Shown here piece after piece: positions 15,859-18,572 of a stretch of 18,572 nt of DNA. The notes beneath the pieces are model-generated. The model had not been told where the DNA came from and ran no database searches. It saw only the letters and a list, made by a program, of their open reading frames with translations. A program made the translations under genes and the position numbers. The DNA comes from Nitrospirota bacterium (GTDB lineage: Bacteria > Nitrospirota > Nitrospiria > Nitrospirales > UBA8639): contig JAOUNC010000010.1 in assembly GCA_029881175.1 (NCBI GenBank), forward strand, positions 1-18,572. Direction: 5' to 3'. How positions within the stretch are numbered: position 1 is the stretch's first letter; every line of letters starts with the position of its first letter.

Positions 15859-15962
15859 AAAGTTAGAAGTGAAAAGTCAGGGGTTAGGATTAAAGAGGAA
15901 GAGACAAATTTTCGTAAAACTCCTGACTCCTCACTATTCACTCCTTACGTTTCTCTTTTCAC
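15855..15962. repeat. Imperfect palindromic repeat between convergent genes
   Basis: The 108-bp stretch is bounded by the perfect inverted pair GTGAAAAG (15855-15862) and CTTTTCAC (15955-15962). Inside, AGTGAAAAGTCAGGGGTTAGG faces ACTCCTGACTCCTCACTATTCACT in inverted, gapped similarity. Such GTGAAAAGT...CAGG palindromes occur as dispersed repeats in many bacterial genomes as I recall. It starts inside the stop region of the 121-residue gene and ends ten bases before the HD-GYP stop, so it could also serve as a bidirectional terminator. Confidence 0.55.
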
Positions 15963-15971
15963 GTCTTTCAG

Positions 15972-17399
15972 CTACTGTGCGACGCACGATTCGACGGGAG
16001 CGTTGGAGGGAAAGTAGCTGACCAAGCGTCTGGGGTTTAAGCATTCTCGGATTTTCGGTGTAAGATCACCGGGACGGATGGCTTCGGTAATCATTAAAGA
16101 ATCGTCCTCCTCCTCCAAGTTTAAGACAACAGGCTCTTCTGTGGAGGAATGTTCATCATACACCAGAATAATTGGCCGGAGTCGATTTTCAAAATTGACG
16201 CTCGTCACAATCCCAGTCTTTTGGTTACTCAAGTGAACCAATGAACCGGGAGGGTACACACCCAATTGTTTGATCAACGAGACGATGGCATCCTGCCACA
16301 GTGTTTGCCGACATTTTACATACAAATAGGAAAGTGCTTCCGAAGGAATGAGCGATCGTGCTGGGTCTGGATGATGACAGAGTTCATCATACAGATCCAC
16401 GACCATGACAATTTTTGCGAAAGTACTTATTTGAGCATCTTTTTTCCCTGAAGGCTGGCCTGAACCGTTCAAACGTTCGTGGTGTTGACGAATGACATCA
16501 ACGGCTTCGTAGGGGAAATTAGGGATTTTCTCGACTATGTCCACGCCATACTGAGGATGAGTTCGTAAAAACGTTTTCAGTTCACCCTGCCCCATTACCC
16601 CTTTTCGCAAGAGGGTTTCAGCCGGATATTTCAGTTCGCCGACATCATGGAAAAAGGCTCCCAAAGCCATTTTTTCATTGTCTTGGCGACTCAGGCCAAG
16701 ATCCAGCCCGATCATCATGGATAAGGAAGAGACATTAGTCGCATGGAAAAAAAACTCCTCACTCGTTTCATTTGAGCCAATCAGATTGAGTAGGGCTCGA
16801 GAATTGTCTGACCCATCAAGCAGATCAAGGAGATTGCCTACAATTTTTTGTGCCGTGCGAAGTCCACGCGGGCGACCAGCCACGACGTCCTGAACCGACT
16901 GTTTGGATTCCTGAATAAATTCCTGGAATTGATTCTCAACTTGTTGGAGATGTGATTGATAGTCTTGAAAGGCTTCGTGCTGGGCCACTTTCCGTTGTAT
17001 CGGATCTTCGGCTGCTTCCTCTACCTCCGGAGGGAATGAGGAGCCAGTATTATCTTGGGCAACAGCTGCCTCGACTACCGTATTGACTGGCTGTTCTCGA
17101 GTGGGTGATTCGGGGAGGTCAGGCGTGGCGTGATCCTCATGATCGGACCGTTCGAAATCAACGAATAATTTGACCTTCTTTAAGCCCTTCAGTGTCTCAA
17201 GGTCCTTTGATGCGGTAATCTTAAAAGAGTTCGTCGGAAAGGGGTGGCTGAACCAGGAGCTTTCAATCTTAATAAATAATCCCAGGCGAAGGGCGTTGGA
17301 TTCTAAGGGTACGAAGGGCATAGGGATTGCGACTAAATGGCGTTCTGTCAGGGGTCTGTTTTTACCGACATTCTTGTTAGGATCTTTTCGGATGCCCAC
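15972..17399 (-). CDS. HD-GYP domain protein with N-terminal DUF3391, altered GYP motif
   Basis: A 475-residue cytoplasmic protein. Residues about 20-85 (IPMPFVPLESNALRLGLFI...KVKLFVDF) resemble DUF3391, the usual N-terminal partner of HD-GYP c-di-GMP phosphodiesterases. An acidic, low-complexity linker (90-140) and a helical region follow, then the HD-GYP domain. Metal-site residues are kept: H219, H251-D252, H281, H306-H307, D335. However, the Lys of HDIGK is E255 and GYP reads G314-Q315-P316. The C-terminal about 100 residues (PPGSLVHLSNQKTGIV...) are the family's usual extra segment. The GTG start lacks a clear RBS; ATG at 17321 (M27) is an alternative. It lies 57 bases downstream of the PAS gene. 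Catalysis is uncertain; it may bind c-di-GMP instead. Confidence 0.85.
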   Translation of the reverse strand: MGIRKDPNKNVGKNRPLTERHLVAIPMPFVPLESNALRLGLFIKIESSWFSHPFPTNSFKITASKDLETLKGLKKVKLFVDFERSDHEDHATPDLPESPTREQPVNTVVEAAVAQDNTGSSFPPEVEEAAEDPIQRKVAQHEAFQDYQSHLQQVENQFQEFIQESKQSVQDVVAGRPRGLRTAQKIVGNLLDLLDGSDNSRALLNLIGSNETSEEFFFHATNVSSLSMMIGLDLGLSRQDNEKMALGAFFHDVGELKYPAETLLRKGVMGQGELKTFLRTHPQYGVDIVEKIPNFPYEAVDVIRQHHERLNGSGQPSGKKDAQISTFAKIVMVVDLYDELCHHPDPARSLIPSEALSYLYVKCRQTLWQDAIVSLIKQLGVYPPGSLVHLSNQKTGIVTSVNFENRLRPIILVYDEHSSTEEPVVLNLEEEDDSLMITEAIRPGDLTPKIRECLNPRRLVSYFPSNAPVESCVAQ

Positions 17400-17456
17400 A
17401 CCAGAAAATTAAGAACAATCGAGGGCTGGCCAATTGAGGTCGGGGTATGAGCTGAC

Positions 17457-18572
17457 TTAGGAGGGTGTGGCAGGGGGTGATTGTACGGCTGTTTTGAGGG
17501 ATTGTGAGGCGGTCGCCACCGAATCATAGATGCAAAAGAGATTGTCGCTCATCCGGGCCTGGATATCTTCACGGACAATTTTTCCCTGGCCCACTCGCTG
17601 AATAATACGACGAACCTGTTCCTGGACGGCAGGGGAATAATTCAGCCAATACGTGTCAATAAACGGTTTCCCAATGACGTCTTCCCGTGTTAAGCCAGCC
17701 ATGGTTACCGGAGCTTGGTTGCAGTCCAATACCACGCCATCCACCTTTCCAACGCCCACGAAATGGGTCATGGCATCCAGAATAGTCCGTAATTGTCGTT
17801 CGCTGGCATGCAGCGCTTCTTCCATGTGTTTCCGTTCGGTTAGATCTTTGCCAATGACCACAATTTCTTCAACCTCACGGCCTTCGTGTGGGAGGGGAAG
17901 ATAGGACACGGCCATATAGCGGCGATAATCATTGGCGAATGTGAACCAGGCTTCGTAGTGGATTTCTTCTCTCAGAAAGCACCGGTCCATCATGGGCTTC
18001 ACGGTTTGGTGAAAGACATCTTTGCCCAAGAGGTCTGACACGGACATCCCCAGGATTTGGTGACTGAATTTTTGATGAACGCTTAGGTAGGTGGCATTGA
18101 TTCGACGATATCGGTAATCCCGACCAACAATCGAGATATGGTCTGGAGACGTCATGAATACCAAATCAGTCAGGAGGAGATCTTTTTGGGCTTGCTTCCA
18201 GTGGGTGATATCTCGGGAAACGCCGACCACTCCAATGATGGTCCCCGCAGCGTCCAGAAGAGGAGATTTGGAAGAAGAAAAGACTTGCTGACGCCCTGCG
18301 ATGGATATGCTTTCTTCGATATTCAGAGTTTCGGCGTGAAGGAGCACCATGTCGTCAGATAGCTTGAGCGCCTTTGCGTCGTCCAAGCCATAGAGCTCGG
18401 AATCGTCCTTACCGATGATGGCTTCAGGTGGTTGACCAGTCATGTTGGCAGTCGCTCGATTCGCCAAAAGATACTTGCCTTCTTGATCTTTGGCATAAAT
18501 GGCATCTGAGGATGAATTGAGGATTGCTTCTAAGAGGGCATGTTGGGTGCGGAGTCGTTCCTCTGTAGCTTT
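17457..18572 (-). CDS. Multi-PAS sensory protein, cut at the window edge
   Basis: The 3' part of a gene; the frame is open to the right edge, so the N-terminus is missing (371 residues seen). It opens with a coiled-coil-like TEERLRTQHALLEAI linker typical between PAS domains. Then come three PAS modules: about 15-123 (SSSDAIYAKDQEGKYLLANR, ends VGVSRDITHW), about 135-246 (SPDHISIVGRDYRYRRINAT, ends VIGKDLTERK) and about 265-350 (DGVVLDCNQAPVTMAGLT). A TTG at 18467 is internal, not a start. After the third PAS the protein ends in a short Ser/Pro tail with no kinase, GGDEF or EAL domain, so output must lie upstream or in a partner. The HD-GYP gene follows on the same strand. Confidence 0.85.
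   Translation of the reverse strand, partial: KATEERLRTQHALLEAILNSSSDAIYAKDQEGKYLLANRATANMTGQPPEAIIGKDDSELYGLDDAKALKLSDDMVLLHAETLNIEESISIAGRQQVFSSSKSPLLDAAGTIIGVVGVSRDITHWKQAQKDLLLTDLVFMTSPDHISIVGRDYRYRRINATYLSVHQKFSHQILGMSVSDLLGKDVFHQTVKPMMDRCFLREEIHYEAWFTFANDYRRYMAVSYLPLPHEGREVEEIVVIGKDLTERKHMEEALHASERQLRTILDAMTHFVGVGKVDGVVLDCNQAPVTMAGLTREDVIGKPFIDTYWLNYSPAVQEQVRRIIQRVGQGKIVREDIQARMSDNLFCIYDSVATASQSLKTAVQSPPATPS

Noticed and set aside
17457..17560. Frameshift removing a kinase domain from the PAS protein
   Set aside because: I read another frame past the stop and found no PAS, HisKA or ATPase motifs before the HD-GYP gene begins, so a lost domain is not supported here.

Overview
The window reads as chromosomal DNA of a free-living, probably chemolithoautotrophic Gram-negative bacterium. 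The DabA-type inorganic-carbon protein, an Mrp/complex I-type membrane module, NhaB, outer-membrane-type lipoproteins and a PAS/HD-GYP signalling pair together fit a Nitrospira-like (Nitrospirota) organism, possibly marine or alkalitolerant. That assignment is inference from gene content and from repeats I recall from such genomes; no rRNA or nitrite oxidoreductase gene is present to settle it.

Positions 102-11593 (+ strand) hold one large inorganic-carbon/cation-transport locus: dabA, then mnhE, mnhF, mnhG, an MbhD-MbhE-like gene, mnhB, mnhC and mnhD (packed with overlapping stop/start codons), then after a ~200 bp inverted-repeat element a NuoL/MrpA/DabB-like gene, and finally a NuoM-like gene. 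The DabA protein keeps the beta-carbonic-anhydrase-like zinc residues. Three separate antiporter-type subunits (MnhD, NuoL-like, NuoM-like) keep the Glu and Lys residues of the ion channel. The simplest reading is a composite membrane machine in which cation or proton flux drives vectorial CO2 hydration or bicarbonate uptake by DabA. The NuoL-like subunit carries four tandem 27-residue copies of a C-terminal segment that seems to occur once in ordinary NuoL proteins; this is the most unusual protein feature here.

Positions 11594-13535 hold a gene-poor stretch and then two + strand lipoprotein genes: an 87-residue Cys-containing lipoprotein and a coiled-coil OmpA/MotB-type peptidoglycan-binding lipoprotein. 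They end in a perfect 24-bp palindrome that overlaps the stop codon.

Positions 13691-15280 (- strand) encode NhaB, a Na+/H+ antiporter, which fits the sodium theme of the first region. A small uncharacterised + strand gene follows (15493-15858). It converges on an HD-GYP/DUF3391 protein (- strand) across a palindromic repeat at 15855-15962. The right end is a multi-PAS protein (- strand), cut by the window edge, lying just upstream of the HD-GYP gene. The last two probably form a sensory/c-di-GMP pair, although both signature residues flanking the HD-GYP metal site are altered.
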